A stretch of 21,515 bases of DNA from Candidatus Brockarchaeota archaeon. Lineage in GTDB: Archaea; Thermoproteota; EX4484-205; DTQO01. Where the stretch lies: contig JAFNJA010000006.1 in the NCBI GenBank assembly GCA_017601265.1, forward strand, positions 11,307 to 32,821. Direction: 5' to 3'. A program made the position numbers and the translations under genes. This document shows positions 21,349 to 21,515 of the stretch, piece after piece (the stretch's first letter is position 1; each line of letters begins with the position of its first letter). The notes below the pieces were generated by a model that saw only the letters and a program-made list of their open reading frames with translations, did not search any database and had not been told where the DNA came from.

Positions 21349-21515
21349 CTGGTCGTCGATTGCCACACGCATCCAGCTTTCAAATCGAAACTGCTGAGGT
21401 TCCACGCGGCGGATGGAAAGATCGATTTTTCCCTCAGGGGGCTGCTGGAGGAGATGAAAGGCGCCAAAGTCAGGGCCGCGGCTACCTTCGCCTCGTACGT
21501 GCCGGCGTTTTTCTT
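21349..21515 (+). CDS. amidohydrolase-like protein, partial 5' end
   Basis: The frame reads LVVDCHTHPAFKSKLLRFHA and continues to GLLEEMKGAKVRAAATF before the window ends. D-x-H-T-H near the N-terminus is the metal-binding signature of TIM-barrel amidohydrolases. The start codon is unclear: no ATG, GTG or TTG lies in frame just upstream. The boundary is set at CTG 21349 as a placeholder. A TATA-like CTTAA near 21306 would begin transcription near 21332. The gene is divergent from the M24 peptidase. Confidence 0.55.
   Translation, partial: MVVDCHTHPAFKSKLLRFHAADGKIDFSLRGLLEEMKGAKVRAAATFASYVPAFF

Noticed and set aside
1..21515. CRISPR arrays, insertion sequences, rRNA genes
   Set aside because: No regularly spaced repeats, transposase motifs or rRNA-like sequence were seen.

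Overview
The window is from a GC-rich archaeon, most likely of the TACK superphylum. The evidence is a split archaeal PheRS (pheS then pheT), a free-standing MetRS-beta-like tRNA-binding protein, the ESCRT-III/CdvB cell-division protein, TiaS (archaeal agmatidine synthase for tRNA-Ile2), a PAC2 proteasome-assembly family protein, TATA boxes about 25-30 nt from many start codons (leaderless transcripts), and tRNA genes interrupted by bulge-helix-bulge (BHB) introns. The species cannot be named from the sequence.

Layout. 1-3499 (minus): pheS-pheT-tRNA-binding protein operon. 3500-4107: gene-free but strongly structured. 4108-4277 (plus): tRNA-Ser(GCU). 4328-6835 (plus): small membrane protein, a DUF72 protein with a SWIM-like tail, and a second DUF72 protein. 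6902-7067 (plus): tRNA with anticodon CAU. 7397-9238 (plus): secreted sialidase-like protein with a PEF-type C-terminal sorting signal, followed by a two-helix membrane protein. 9942-10334 (minus): two small unknown ORFs, divergent from 10489-11411 (plus), a winged-helix regulator and a PAC2 protein. 11442-14264 (minus): tiaS, a cdvB paralogue and a polytopic membrane protein. 14435-15787 (minus): ArsA-type ATPase and an ArsD/thioredoxin-like partner. 16046-16182 (plus): tRNA-Gly(GCC). 16276-17781 (minus): cysS. 18178-18301 (minus): tRNA-Leu(CAA). 18626-21515: PA14-like membrane protein, HAD phosphatase, M24 peptidase (minus) and the start of an amidohydrolase-like gene.

The main discovery is in the apparently empty gaps. 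Four tRNA genes are hidden there, carrying 13 introns in total: Ser 3, CAU 5, Gly 3, Leu 2. Each intron was placed by finding a 4-position central helix flanked by two 3-nt bulges, with cleavage after the second bulge nucleotide on each side. Removing them gives mature tRNAs of 85, 75, 75 and 85 nt with complete cloverleaf stems. All four have an intron at position 59/60 in the T-loop. Others lie at 15/16, 21/22, 22/23, 30/31, 37/38 and 53/54. The CAU tRNA is cut into six exons, three of them only 7-9 nt. Standard tRNA scanners would probably miss or mis-call these genes.

Much of the window concerns translation: three aminoacyl-tRNA synthetase-related loci, four tRNAs, and TiaS, which acts on a CAU tRNA. 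The other genes serve cell division, proteasome assembly, an ArsA/Get3-like ATPase system and the cell surface.
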